From NCBI GenBank assembly GCA_964396165.1, contig CAYNEF010000016.1, forward strand, positions 10,700 through 74,699: a stretch of 64,000 bases of DNA, read 5' to 3'. The stretch is from CALCZU01 sp964396165 (GTDB taxonomy: Bacteria; Bdellovibrionota; FAC87; UBA2466). The notes beneath the pieces were generated by a model, which saw only the letters and a program-made list of their open reading frames with translations, was not told the DNA's origin and did not search any database. This document shows, piece by piece, positions 11,070 through 20,320 of the stretch. A program made the translations under genes and the position numbers. Numbering within the stretch: the first letter of the stretch is position 1; every line of letters starts with the position of its first letter.

Positions 11070-12127
11070 CACGGTTTGTCCTCCGTTTTGTAAGATCGAT
11101 TTACGGCTTGTAACTTCTCAGCCAATTCTTTTGCGTTTTTTGAATCTGCGGTTACTGATAATTCGACTCTGCGGTTGTGACTTCTTCCTTGTGGAGTATC
11201 ATTTGTTTCCACTGGTTCTTTTGAACCAGCGCCCCGAACTTTTATTTTATTAGGCTGGATTCCTTGTTGCTTCATAATTTCTGCAACAGTATGAGCGCGA
11301 GAAAGAGATAATTCGTCGTTTTTAGCAGAAGTACCGACGTTATCCGTGTGGCCTGAGATGGATATTTCTGACCACTGCTCATTGAATGACTTAAATACTT
11401 TTGCGAGTGCAGAAAGATACTCTTGCCCTGACTTTGCCAATGCAGATTTATTGTGGGCAAATCTTATTCGGCTCGAATCAAGAGTTAATTTGAGTCCTTC
11501 GGATGTCATTTTAACTTCTGAAGTTTTTATCGGCGTTGGAGCGGGCATGGCGACGGGCACTTGCTTTGATTCCTGCACGGCAACCACTTTCTCCCTATCA
11601 GAACATAATCTAAATTCGAAACCGATAAGTGCTTGCAGTGTGGGAAAATCCTGAACGCGTACATACTCTAATGCCCCACGCATTGTTTCTAAAAAAGGAA
11701 TGAACGAACTTTTAAAATGATATGAGAGTCCTACTCCTGCCATCGGACTTATGCCGACTTCTTTTGTCCAATGCTGCACACCTACCGATAGGTCCATCGC
11801 AAGGTTTGGTACAAATTTATATTCCAAACGTTCGGCTGCATAGATAGCCCAGAACTGAGTTTCAGGTGTGTGTAAATAGGTTGCTCCTAAATCTGTAAGG
11901 AGAGAAAACTTATTGTTCAAACGATAGGCTGGCGAAAATAGAGGAAGTCCCGAGTAACTGGTTGAACCAGGATCCTGCAGATAAGCCGTAGCATAAAGAC
12001 CGAATCTTGCTAGTTCTAAGCGAGGATAATCAGTTTCTTGCGCTAATAAAAACCGCGCAGAAAAAGACATCAGAATGAAAATGAAAAAAAACGAACGCAT
12101 CCGTGTTCGAAAAAACAGATCTTCCAT
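11069..12127 (-). CDS. OmpA-family outer membrane protein with peptidoglycan-binding domain
   Basis: The 352-aa protein has a signal peptide (hydrophobic to about residue 30, ending FLLAQ). A beta-barrel-like region follows to about residue 185, then a proline-rich linker (VPVAMPAPTPIKT). The C-terminal OmpA domain (about 205-335) shows the ISGHTDNVG motif, LSLSRA.TV and a final GRSHNRRVEL. This family ties the outer membrane to peptidoglycan. The start at 12127 is preceded by an AGGTG ribosome site at suitable spacing; an alternative ATG at 12100 lacks one. Its stop overlaps the start of the giant lipoprotein, which suggests a functional pair in the envelope. Confidence 0.9.
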   Translation of the reverse strand: MEDLFFRTRMRSFFFIFILMSFSARFLLAQETDYPRLELARFGLYATAYLQDPGSTSYSGLPLFSPAYRLNNKFSLLTDLGATYLHTPETQFWAIYAAERLEYKFVPNLAMDLSVGVQHWTKEVGISPMAGVGLSYHFKSSFIPFLETMRGALEYVRVQDFPTLQALIGFEFRLCSDREKVVAVQESKQVPVAMPAPTPIKTSEVKMTSEGLKLTLDSSRIRFAHNKSALAKSGQEYLSALAKVFKSFNEQWSEISISGHTDNVGTSAKNDELSLSRAHTVAEIMKQQGIQPNKIKVRGAGSKEPVETNDTPQGRSHNRRVELSVTADSKNAKELAEKLQAVNRSYKTEDKP

Positions 12128-12280
12128 GATTAGACACCTATCAAGATTTATCGGTGTTCTTCATGAATAGAATTAGGTACTTCGCAATGCTTTTAACGCT
12201 TCACGACACCTATTTAAATAGGAATAATGATTACAATAGGTAAGGCAAACTTTACTAAGATGCGTCAATGCAAAAAGGCA

Positions 12281-12349
12281 AAAAGGTGTCTGTCTACTTT
12301 TCACCAAGCCTACAAGAGAGGTAAGTGAAAAAGTACCCAGACACCTTTT
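12281..12349. repeat. REP/REPIN-like inverted repeat
   Basis: Two arms of 24-25 bp face each other. The left arm (12281-12304) begins AAAAGGTGTCTG and ends CTTTTCAC. The right arm (12325-12349) is nearly its reverse complement (GTGAAAAAGTACCCAGACAC plus CTTTT). They are separated by 20 bp and lie between the OmpA and lipoprotein genes. The core GGTGTCTG...TACTTTTT resembles REP palindromes mobilised by RAYT/IS200-type transposases in other bacteria. That assignment is from memory of such motifs; no transposase gene is present here. Confidence 0.6.
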
Positions 12350-12372
12350 AAGTAATTCGTTTAATTCAATAA

Positions 12373-13638
12373 TTATTTGCAGTAGCAAGCAAGAGTGCGA
12401 TCAGTACCGTCATTATCTTTCACTTGCCCGTTCATATAGCAATAGCCATTTGTGCTAGTTGCGTTGTTGACGGAAGTAAGAGCATAACAACCTGTACCCC
12501 AGCATCCATAGGACAAACCGATACCGGCGTCTTGCGCAGATTTAACATATACTTCGCCCGATACGCAGTAGGCGCCTTCTGGAGAAGCAACGTTTGTTTT
12601 ACCTATGCTGCTGCAGTAGTTAGGACAATTTTGATTGAGTGCTGAATACCAGCGAGCTGCAATGTATTTTTTAAGTCCCAATGCCACATTCACGGAAGTC
12701 AAATTACCTGTAGCATCGTAGATACATGCACGGTAACTAAATACGCTGCCTGCTTCAGAAGCAACGGCTGTGTCTACGAAAGTAAAATCTGCGAATGACG
12801 TAAGGCTTGTTACAGTTGTTCCATCCGTGCAATTTACATCTGGAGCAGAAGCACCAGCAAGTCTACGGATGTCCATGCGTTTGTAATCAGCTACAGTCGT
12901 AGGGTATTTGATAGTAAGTGCAATCGTTGCATCTACGCTTGTTGTGCCTTGATCAAATTGGATAAGAGGATCGGGTGATTTTGCATCACGCGCGATAATC
13001 GCTGCGACACCGGCTTCACGACCGAGTTTTCCTTGTGTATCGTACAAACACACGCGGTAACTGAATGTCTGGCCCGTTTCAGACAATGTATCATCGTGAT
13101 AAACGAGATAGCGATCGGCATAAAAAGGTCCTGAGAAATCAAGAACAGTCAATCCATCCGCACATGTAGCAGGCACGATGGCTCCTGGTAGTCTTCTTAA
13201 AACAAGTCTTCCAATTGCGGATACATCTGACGGCATTAAATAATAGTGATCGATCATGCGGTGTAGAGAGCCAGTTTCTGCATGAGCGTTGACAAAAGGA
13301 ATTACTAAATTGGTTGTGGTTGTCGTATTTGTATTGTTCGTTGTTGTTACGGTGGAAGTATTCACCCAATTATAAACTACTGTTTGAAGTACGGTGTTTG
13401 TCGTACCCGTAGTACTGGTCGTTGTTGTACTCGTCCATGTTGTATTGGAATTTAAATCTGTATTTGTATTAGTGGTAAGTACACCAGATCCTGAAGTGCC
13501 GGTAGAAGCAGTGCTGCCGGATTGTGTTTGCGTCCCTTTAGTCGTAATGACGGCAATGCTACCTTTTCTCGAAGTCCCGCAAGAGATGAGAAAAGCGGTA
13601 AACAAAACTGCGATGATGTAGAGTCTTCGTTGCTTCAT
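12373..13638 (-). CDS. Lipoprotein with Cys-rich C-terminal domain
   Basis: The 421-aa product starts at ATG 13638, where an AGAGGC ribosome site and a classical lipoprotein signal (FLISCG lipobox) coincide. The longer open frame to 13839 has no such signal. A Thr/Ser/Asn-rich linker (about residues 30-110, many TTT/NTN runs) is followed by two repeats of about 100 aa containing RRL.GA..P..C.DGT/L and F.YR.C.YD..G. The C-terminal 95 residues carry many cysteines (CPNYCSSIG, YGCWGTGC, LACYCK), probably disulphide-bonded outside the cytoplasm. I do not recognise a named family; it is a surface lipoprotein of unknown role. Confidence 0.85.
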   Translation of the reverse strand: MKQRRLYIIAVLFTAFLISCGTSRKGSIAVITTKGTQTQSGSTASTGTSGSGVLTTNTNTDLNSNTTWTSTTTTSTTGTTNTVLQTVVYNWVNTSTVTTTNNTNTTTTTNLVIPFVNAHAETGSLHRMIDHYYLMPSDVSAIGRLVLRRLPGAIVPATCADGLTVLDFSGPFYADRYLVYHDDTLSETGQTFSYRVCLYDTQGKLGREAGVAAIIARDAKSPDPLIQFDQGTTSVDATIALTIKYPTTVADYKRMDIRRLAGASAPDVNCTDGTTVTSLTSFADFTFVDTAVASEAGSVFSYRACIYDATGNLTSVNVALGLKKYIAARWYSALNQNCPNYCSSIGKTNVASPEGAYCVSGEVYVKSAQDAGIGLSYGCWGTGCYALTSVNNATSTNGYCYMNGQVKDNDGTDRTLACYCK

Positions 13639-13768
13639 AAAAAAATGCCTCTGATAAATTGTAAGTGCATTCAGTTTGTCTGATCCGTGGTTGCAAAACC
13701 ACTTACTTATTTGGCGCGCTCGTAACCCATTGAAAAATATAGGCTTTTTATGGTGGGTTTTAAAAGGT

Positions 13769-14977
13769 CTACCGGGAAGCCTTTTTAAGTGACTTGTCAC
13801 AAATACGTATTTTTGCATGAAAAGCTTCGCGCCATTCACTCCAGCCTCGCACCCCGTCCCCTTTTTCAGGGATATTGCGAATGTAGTTTTTAGGATCGAC
13901 TCCTGCTTCAGTTAAATACTTCACAAAACTTTTTGCGGCCTCTTCCGGCTTGGGTGTAATGCCTTTCATAAAGTTATCGCTAAGTGTGAGTAGCCCCTGC
14001 TTTTTAATCCAATTGAGTCGCCCCATTACCATCTCAGCGTCCCAGACGACTTCTTCTGCACTGCCTTGTGCACGCAAATGGCGCGTTTCAACTGTTGCAC
14101 TTTTGTCAGTCACCTCGGCAAAATTCACATACGCTTCATAACCTGCCCATGTTGAATGTGGGTCAATGTTACTTAAATCTAAATCCGCCATTCGCATCAT
14201 ATTCAATTGCAAATAACGCTGAGCCATCAGTTTTTTTGCGCCCGCTGGCTTTCCTTCAAATAAAACAGAATCGACAAAAGCGGTCGCAAGCTCAGTCGGT
14301 GTTTCAAATTTTCCCTTATCTGCTTTTTCAATCAGTTTTTTAAAGGCGTCTCTTTGGCTTTTTTTCATTTTGTAGAGTGGAGTCGCATTTTCAGCATCGT
14401 TTTCGAGAGCACCGCTTGCAAGTTCCGTATGGTTAGCCATATCGGCCATGAAATTTCTGAGTAGCCTTACGTCATTTCCAAAGGCAGAAAGCGCTCCTAA
14501 ATGAATATGGCCTCCCCCAAAAGCACGGTGAGGTGTCAGTCCGCTTTCTTTCATCAAATCAAAAATATCTTTTTGAATGCGTTTTTTATTTTTCTTTAAC
14601 TCAGAGATAGTCATGGGTTTAGGAATGACTTCAAGACAGGCAGGATCCATGGTTACATCGTAATAGAATCCATCTTTGTACCTTACTCTAAAATAATCGT
14701 CAGACCATTTACTTCCATTTTCATAGTAGCGGATAGATTGGATATCGGATCTTCCCTGCATCAACTCTTTTGCTTTGTTATATGCATTGAGCATCGCTTC
14801 TTCATTTTCCGTACTATAAGGGAAGTTTCCGCTCTCGCCGTGCTCTTCGGATAGTTGTTGGGGCAAGCTTGTAAATGTCAGCTCAAAACCCATCGTAGGT
14901 TCTTTGGCTGGCTTTAAGTTGGGCTCAGCGAAAAGTAGAGAGCCAAACGAAAGTAAAATGAAGAGAAAACTGCGCAT
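13769..14977 (-). CDS. Exported amidoligase-like protein (glutamine-synthetase fold)
   Basis: The 402-aa frame from ATG 14977 starts with a signal peptide (RSFLFILLSFGSLLFA); the open frame extends upstream but gives an implausible N-terminus. Motifs resemble the putative amidoligase family (COOH-NH2 ligases): MGFELTF near the mature N-terminus, GGGHIHLG in the middle and ETRHLRAQGSAEEV toward the C-terminus. In that family these provide the GS-like ATP/metal site. Family members usually ligate carboxylates to amines and are cytoplasmic, so a signal peptide is odd: ATP is not normally available in the periplasm. The protein could be a fold relative with another activity. The assignment is by motif pattern only. 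Confidence 0.65.
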   Translation of the reverse strand: MRSFLFILLSFGSLLFAEPNLKPAKEPTMGFELTFTSLPQQLSEEHGESGNFPYSTENEEAMLNAYNKAKELMQGRSDIQSIRYYENGSKWSDDYFRVRYKDGFYYDVTMDPACLEVIPKPMTISELKKNKKRIQKDIFDLMKESGLTPHRAFGGGHIHLGALSAFGNDVRLLRNFMADMANHTELASGALENDAENATPLYKMKKSQRDAFKKLIEKADKGKFETPTELATAFVDSVLFEGKPAGAKKLMAQRYLQLNMMRMADLDLSNIDPHSTWAGYEAYVNFAEVTDKSATVETRHLRAQGSAEEVVWDAEMVMGRLNWIKKQGLLTLSDNFMKGITPKPEEAAKSFVKYLTEAGVDPKNYIRNIPEKGDGVRGWSEWREAFHAKIRICDKSLKKASR

Positions 14978-15194
14978 CTGTCCCCGAACAAGTTTAGTAA
15001 TGTGTGTATTATCTGCAAAAACATTGCCCGAGCACCTCTGAAGAAACCTCATGAATACATAAGCTAAGTTCGCTAGAACCAAAGCCGTTTTTGTAAGCAG
15101 AAGGAATACATTGTCCAGCCTCGAAGACAGTGCACAATAACTATTCAAGTTCGTAAACTTGGCAAATAGACAAGGAGCGTGCTAAAAATGCTTC

Positions 15195-15701
15195 ATGATA
15201 TACGAATTCATTCCGCAATTTAGCAAGATGTTAAACAACCTATCCGCCATTTTAGATAAGGCACAAGTCTATTCTGATCAAAAGAAAATTGAATCGACGG
15301 TATTATTAAACAGCCGCCTCGCAGCAGACCAGTTTAACTTAACAAGACAGGTGCAAACCACTTGTGACATGGCAAAAGCATATGCTTCGAAACTCACGGA
15401 AAAACAAGCTCCAGTAAATCCAGACACGGAAACGACCATTGCGGAGTTAAAACAACGCATTCAATCGACGATTCAATTTTTAAATACGATCAAGCCCGAA
15501 GACTTCAAAGGTTGGGAATCCAGAAAAATTACAAATCCCCGCCGCGAAGGAAAGTATTTACCGGCAAATGAATATGCCCTTCAGCATGCAATCCCCAACT
15601 TCTATTTTCATATGACTACTGCCTATTCCATTCTAAGACACAACGGAATTGAGATTGGAAAAAAAGACTACTTAGGCGAAATCAACTACCGCCCACTTTA
15701 A
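15195..15701 (+). CDS. DUF1993 family protein
   Basis: The 168-aa soluble protein matches the DUF1993 pattern: MIYEFIPQFSKMLNNLSAILDKA at the N-terminus, then LLNSRLAADQFNLTRQVQ, and a C-terminal FYFHMTTAYSILRHNGIEIGKKDYLG. Bacterial and fungal members are about 165-175 aa and of unknown function; the helical layout resembles DinB-like four-helix bundles. The ATG at 15195 gives the family N-terminus. An ATG at 15188, closer to the AGGAG at 15173, is out of frame and opens only an 11-codon ORF. It is divergent from the amidoligase-like gene. Confidence 0.85.
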   Translation: MIYEFIPQFSKMLNNLSAILDKAQVYSDQKKIESTVLLNSRLAADQFNLTRQVQTTCDMAKAYASKLTEKQAPVNPDTETTIAELKQRIQSTIQFLNTIKPEDFKGWESRKITNPRREGKYLPANEYALQHAIPNFYFHMTTAYSILRHNGIEIGKKDYLGEINYRPL

Positions 15702-15724
15702 ATCCTTTTAAGTACAGATGACAA

Positions 15725-16774
15725 TTAGTGGTGAAAGCCGGCTTCAGTGTTTCTGGCTAAAGACTCAGGGCATTTTTCATCATACACAAAAGCGTGTATC
15801 TTGCCGCTTGCTTCTACATAACCACGTAGCATTCCTTCGGAGTTGGAATCCAGACTGATATTTCCTTTTTTATCGAGCGCAATCACACCCCCCTCACCCG
15901 CATTTACATTGAGGATGTCATTTAATACGTGGTGAGTAGCGTCTTTTAAACTCATCTTTTTGTATTTGCATAAATCATTAATCAAAGAAGCAACATGGTT
16001 GCGAATAAAATATTCTCCATGCCCCGTGCAAGAAACTGCCGCTCCCTCATTATCTGCATAGGTACCGGCACCAATAATAGGAGAATCCCCTACCCTACCG
16101 TGTTTTTTATTGCTAAGCCCACCCGTTGAAGTAGCAGCAGCAAGGGTTCCATTAGAATCAAGCGCGACAGCGCCGACAGTTCCATACTCGATGCCATGGA
16201 TACTTTTTAAGCTGGCTCCGTTTTTTTGAATCGCATTTTTTTCTTTTTCTAAATCTTTTTCATGTTGCTTCCATCTGCGTTCAGTCCAAAAGTATTTAGG
16301 ATCCACTAGTTCAAGTTTTTGCTCTTTTGCAAACTCTTCTGCCCCGTGGCCGATGAGTAATACATGGGGCGTTTGCTCCATCACTTTTTTTGCTGCACTA
16401 ATTGGATTTTTAACGGTCGTTACTCCGGCAACTGCACCGGCAGTGCGATCTTTTCCTTCCATGATAGAAGCGTCGAGCTCATTTTTTCCTTCGTGCGTAA
16501 ATACAGCGCCTTTTCCTGCATTAAAATGAGGCGAATCTTCCAGTATCTTGACGGATGCTTCCACAGCTTCCAGCCCTGGCTTTCCCTTATGGATGAGCGC
16601 ATACCCCACGGACAAAGCTTTACGCATATCCTCGCAAAAGTTTTTCTTCAACTCTTCAGTAAGATCCGGTTTGTCAGGAGCGTACCCGCCATGAATAGCA
16701 AGTACCCCTTTCACATTTTCAGCTGCAAGAGTGATTTGCGTAACAAACACAAGAAAAAGGAATAGATATTTCAT
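15725..16774 (-). CDS. iaaA: Exported isoaspartyl peptidase / type III L-asparaginase
   Basis: The 349-aa Ntn-hydrolase precursor has a signal peptide (FLFLVFVTQITLAAE). Family landmarks are AIHGG near the N-terminus, FNAGKGAVF, the GTVGAVALD motif whose Thr becomes the N-terminal nucleophile after self-cleavage, ATSTGGLSNK, GRVGDSPIIGAGTYAD and the GEGGVIALD block. The family cleaves beta-aspartyl dipeptides and asparagine. The secretory signal places it in the periplasm, so nutrient scavenging is a likely role. It is a single gene on the minus strand. Confidence 0.92.
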   Translation of the reverse strand: MKYLFLFLVFVTQITLAAENVKGVLAIHGGYAPDKPDLTEELKKNFCEDMRKALSVGYALIHKGKPGLEAVEASVKILEDSPHFNAGKGAVFTHEGKNELDASIMEGKDRTAGAVAGVTTVKNPISAAKKVMEQTPHVLLIGHGAEEFAKEQKLELVDPKYFWTERRWKQHEKDLEKEKNAIQKNGASLKSIHGIEYGTVGAVALDSNGTLAAATSTGGLSNKKHGRVGDSPIIGAGTYADNEGAAVSCTGHGEYFIRNHVASLINDLCKYKKMSLKDATHHVLNDILNVNAGEGGVIALDKKGNISLDSNSEGMLRGYVEASGKIHAFVYDEKCPESLARNTEAGFHH

Positions 16775-16836
16775 ACTGATCTTTTATTCCAATTTAAGTG
16801 ATTTTGAAACTATTCTTATAATAGATGAAGAGGAGT

Positions 16837-18402
16837 TTATTTACCCCAAGTAGATTCCCAGACGCTTGTCGACGGATCACCGTAATAATTCCAGAAGGTG
16901 CGATCCTGCGTTCCGTGCTTGATTTTAGCTAGTAAGATGACTCTACCAACCTGATTTAAATCAGGATCAGGTGTTTCACCTGCTCTGGCTTTGCCCATCA
17001 GTTCACCGATTGTTTGAAAGAACTCATGTCCCCAGCCACTACCGCCAGAAGCAAGAATTCCGGCTGCACCGGAGTCTGGTCTTAGCAAGATGGATTCTGC
17101 GAAGTTTCTGGCCTTTGGTCCGGAACTACTCCAGTTTGCGTTCAAACACGCAATGTCAAACATGAGATAGTTTTTTCTATTCGTCAGCTGATTCATTGAG
17201 GAAATAGAAAGTGGAATTTCTATCATGCTGGTCTTATCTCCATGGCCGTCATAGAAAAGCACATTCGGCTCAGCATTATAGGCATCGATCACTGCTTGAG
17301 TGGATACAACAGTTCTATACTTCTTAATGAGCTCTGCATCCGAATAACCTGCCTTTAATTTCTGACCAACATTGGTAACGTTTGCGGGACAACCCATCGA
17401 AGTATCTTTACCAGCAGTGAGCAAAATATCCTTGTACTTAAGTACTTCCTGTTCACGGGATAATAATTTTGCGATCATGTTTTTCAATTCATCGTCTGTT
17501 TGCGCTGGAATTCTGCCCAAAGCAATATCAGGAATCGAATCTCTTCCTAACAGCGTGTAATTGTAATCCGTCCAGTTGCTTTGATTATTCGTATAACTTG
17601 GAATTTGAGCAATGCTTCCAACAAGCATGGTAGTGCTAGGTGGTGTTTTACTTTTATATTCCTCGTCGATAATTTTCTTGATCGAGGAAGTTGTCGCGTT
17701 TTCCACATAATACTCTTTCACTTCTCTTCCCATTGCTCGCTTTTTTTCCAAATAAACTTTCAGCGTTGTTTCATAACTCTTGTGCGCGATGACCAAATCC
17801 AAACTTTTCCTGTTGTATGGTGCTAATTTCGCAGGGGCGTTTATCGCAAGCCACTTTGCTACCTGTCCGGTTTTAGCTGCTTGCATAACCGGTTCACTTA
17901 TCACATTTCCTTTTACGAACTGTATTCGCACGATAGCTTCTTCTATATAGTCAAACTGCTGTCTTACTGGAAAGTAACGCATAGGACTCGTAACCAAGAG
18001 AACTAGACCATCTCCTTCAGCTTGTCCCTGATCCTGTATTTCAAAGTTCGATGATATAGTTTTTTGCGATTTTACCCGCATTTCTTCACCGTGCGCTTGT
18101 AAGGTTTTCAGCGGTTTAGGCAAAACAATTCTTGAGCTTCTTTTAATAGAGAGTATCCGCATGCTTGCCTCAGTGAGGGGCGGCAGGGAAATCACCGTAC
18201 GCTCGACTGGCAAAGCATACTCACCAGCTGTTCCTCCTATTGACCAGTCCGGAAAGTCCACTTGGCAATCTGCTTGTTCAATCTTTATGGATGGAAGCTG
18301 TGTTGTTACCCTTAAGTCAACATAGGCATCTGTTTCCTTTAGCAGAGTAACATTGGCAAAGAGTGGTAAAGAAATTAAGAAATATAATATTTTTGTTTTC
18401 AT
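16837..18402 (-). CDS. Gingipain-like C25 cysteine peptidase
   Basis: The 521-aa exported protein has a short signal peptide (MKTKILYFLISLPLFAN). It has a propeptide-like beta-rich N-terminal half, then a C25 catalytic domain from about residue 200. The catalytic His is in YDGHGDKT and the Cys in FDIACLNANW, the usual order and spacing of gingipains; LGRIP precedes them. The final segment (GHEFFQTIGELM, WNYYGDPSTSVW) matches the conserved C-terminus of the C25 domain. It has no C-terminal sorting domain, unlike Bacteroidetes homologues secreted by type IX. A secreted or periplasmic protease is likely. Confidence 0.88.
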   Translation of the reverse strand: MKTKILYFLISLPLFANVTLLKETDAYVDLRVTTQLPSIKIEQADCQVDFPDWSIGGTAGEYALPVERTVISLPPLTEASMRILSIKRSSRIVLPKPLKTLQAHGEEMRVKSQKTISSNFEIQDQGQAEGDGLVLLVTSPMRYFPVRQQFDYIEEAIVRIQFVKGNVISEPVMQAAKTGQVAKWLAINAPAKLAPYNRKSLDLVIAHKSYETTLKVYLEKKRAMGREVKEYYVENATTSSIKKIIDEEYKSKTPPSTTMLVGSIAQIPSYTNNQSNWTDYNYTLLGRDSIPDIALGRIPAQTDDELKNMIAKLLSREQEVLKYKDILLTAGKDTSMGCPANVTNVGQKLKAGYSDAELIKKYRTVVSTQAVIDAYNAEPNVLFYDGHGDKTSMIEIPLSISSMNQLTNRKNYLMFDIACLNANWSSSGPKARNFAESILLRPDSGAAGILASGGSGWGHEFFQTIGELMGKARAGETPDPDLNQVGRVILLAKIKHGTQDRTFWNYYGDPSTSVWESTWGK

Positions 18403-18479
18403 ACTTTTAATTCTAAAGGGATTACAGGAAGAGTTTTCCCCTTTAGTACAAGTTTGTTAACTGGAGCTAACGGCTTGTC

Positions 18480-19331
18480 TTATAAGAGCGGGATCTTCAA
18501 ATACCTGACAGCATTATTTTCTGGCAGAGGAAGCCTTCCCGCGTCGATATTTACCTGTAAGGACGGGAAAAGAAGTCTAGGCGCTTTCAGGGTTTTATCC
18601 CTCTCGGTTCGAAACTTCACGAACTCATTTTTTGTTGTAGTGGCCTTCAGATGAATATTGTTCTTCTTCTCTTCACCAATTGTGGACTGAAAAAGAAGTG
18701 GACGGTTATTGGGTTGGTAATCATGTCCTGTGTAAACACGTATTTTTTCTTCCAGCGTAAAAAGCTGACTCGTCACTGAATCAAATAAGGTCTCTGCACT
18801 TCCTTCTGGGAAATCGCATCTTCCAACGCCAGAATCCGGCATAAATAAAGCATCGCCTGTAAAGAGAGCATCTTCTATCAAGTAACTAACGCAGGCAGGA
18901 GTATGCCCGGGCGTCGATAAAACTTTGAAGGACAAACTTCCAGCATTTACCACCTGTCCATTTTTGAAAAGCTCATCAAATTGCCGGCCATCCGACTCAA
19001 TATTCAGATTAAAAATTTTCGCGAATGTGGATTGCACTTTCTTAATCTGTTCTCCAATACCAATCTTGCAGGTCGGTATATGCTTTTTAATTTCTTGCGC
19101 TCCTGACAAATGATCCGCATGCGCGTGTGTTTCCAGTACGTAATGAAGCTTTAACTTTTTATCGCTGATAAACCTGACTAATTTCTCCACCGAGGACGTA
19201 GTAATTTTTGATGCAAGCACATCATAGTCCAGTACAGAATCAATCACGACCGCATCCAGCGTATCGTTATTCCATACACAGTACGTTAAGGTAAAAGTTT
19301 CTGTATCAAAGAACTCTTGAACTGTGATCAT
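18480..19331 (-). CDS. MBL-fold persulfide dioxygenase-like protein
   Basis: The 283-aa metallo-beta-lactamase-fold enzyme has THAHADHLSG as the metal motif, STPGHTPACVSYL, FTGDALFMPDSGVGRCDFPEG and YTGHDYQPNNR. These motifs are typical of ETHE1/Blh-type persulfide dioxygenases, which oxidise glutathione persulfide to sulfite with non-haem iron. The gene is last in an operon with two half-size YeeE/YedE transporters; its ATG overlaps the preceding stop (ATGA). This is the standard context for sulfide or thiosulfate handling. No ArsR-type sulfide sensor gene is visible next to it. Confidence 0.88.
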   Translation of the reverse strand: MITVQEFFDTETFTLTYCVWNNDTLDAVVIDSVLDYDVLASKITTSSVEKLVRFISDKKLKLHYVLETHAHADHLSGAQEIKKHIPTCKIGIGEQIKKVQSTFAKIFNLNIESDGRQFDELFKNGQVVNAGSLSFKVLSTPGHTPACVSYLIEDALFTGDALFMPDSGVGRCDFPEGSAETLFDSVTSQLFTLEEKIRVYTGHDYQPNNRPLLFQSTIGEEKKNNIHLKATTTKNEFVKFRTERDKTLKAPRLLFPSLQVNIDAGRLPLPENNAVRYLKIPLL

Positions 19332-19753
19332 GCCGAAGCCCTCGCGCTAATTGTTTTAAAAGTGAACATTCCAGCGAGCAAGAACAAAACAAAAATCAAA
19401 GCGTCCACTCTTAAAGTGGCGAGCGACACAACGCCCGGCCCCGGGCAGAAGCCAGCAATTCCCCAGCCAATGCCAAAAAGAATAGAGCCTAGTACAACAG
19501 GTCTATCTACTTTACGTAACTTTGGAATTTGAAATTCAGTGGCAAATAGTGGTCCTTTTCTTTTAGTAACAAGCCTATAGCCGATAGAGTAAACAAGTAT
19601 GGCTCCCCCCATTACAAACACAAGACTTGCGTCCCATGCACCAAAGAAATCTAAAAATGCGATAACTTTGCCCGGTTGGGTCATTCCAGATAAGGCAAGA
19701 CCAATAGCAAAGATCAATCCACAAAAAAAGGCGACAAGAAATTCTCTTTTCAT
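19328..19753 (-). CDS. YeeE/YedE-family membrane protein, half-size subunit (DUF6691-like)
   Basis: The 141-aa protein has about four transmembrane helices. The motif GFCPGPGVVSLA carries the conserved Cys of YeeE/YedE sulfur transporters; GLALSGMTQPGKVIAFLDF is typical of the second half-subunit. It overlaps both neighbours by ATGA (19753/19750 and 19331/19328), so the three genes form one translationally coupled unit. The likely role is moving thiosulfate or a related sulfur species across the inner membrane. Confidence 0.9.
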   Translation of the reverse strand: MKREFLVAFFCGLIFAIGLALSGMTQPGKVIAFLDFFGAWDASLVFVMGGAILVYSIGYRLVTKRKGPLFATEFQIPKLRKVDRPVVLGSILFGIGWGIAGFCPGPGVVSLATLRVDALIFVLFLLAGMFTFKTISARASA

Positions 19754-20172
19754 ACTATCCCCATCAAATGTCGAATGATAAAAACAGTCAGCGCACCAAA
19801 GAAAATAAATGTAAGTGTGGCAAGGATGGAACGCATCGAAAATCTACTAATGCCACATACTCCATGACCACTTGTACATCCATTTGCCTGACTCGTTCCA
19901 TAACCCACTAAAAAACCGGCAAGCGCTACAAGCCAAAGGGGGCGAGTAAGAACGTTTTGAAAATTTTCAGGATATAAATTAAAAAATAGCCCCCCTCCAA
20001 GAATTAAGCCTGATACAAAAAAAATTCTCCACGTTTTATCTTTAGAATGACGATTCAACATTCCGCCAATAATTCCGCTGATCCCGAGTATTCTACCGTT
20101 TAAAAAAAGTAATAAGAGGCTGGCTATCCCGATTAAAAGCCCCCCCAGAAGTGATGCGACATAAGGATGCAT
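19750..20172 (-). CDS. YeeE/YedE-family membrane protein, half-size subunit
   Basis: The 140-aa first gene of the sulfur operon is a small membrane protein with about four helices. GYGTSQANGCTSGHGVCGISRFS contains the Cys and the GHGVCG signature of the YeeE/YedE family. Full-length YeeE transporters fuse two such halves; here they are separate adjacent genes. The promoter is expected in the 148-bp gap before the chemotaxis-like cluster, but I could not pick one confidently. Confidence 0.9.
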   Translation of the reverse strand: MHPYVASLLGGLLIGIASLLLLFLNGRILGISGIIGGMLNRHSKDKTWRIFFVSGLILGGGLFFNLYPENFQNVLTRPLWLVALAGFLVGYGTSQANGCTSGHGVCGISRFSMRSILATLTFIFFGALTVFIIRHLMGIV

Positions 20173-20320
20173 GGTATAAACTTACGATAAAAGGCAGCCT
20201 TTGTCACAACGTATTAAGCACATTTACTCTGTAAAAATGCTTTTATTTTCATAATCGATTCAATCTTAAAGAATCCATAAAGCTTCACCGAAACTCCTAG
20301 TAAGAAACAAGGAGAAACAC

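Noticed and set aside
12173..12388. 71-codon minus-strand open frame
   Set aside because: It spans the REP-like inverted repeat and runs into the lipoprotein gene; no ribosome site or family pattern.
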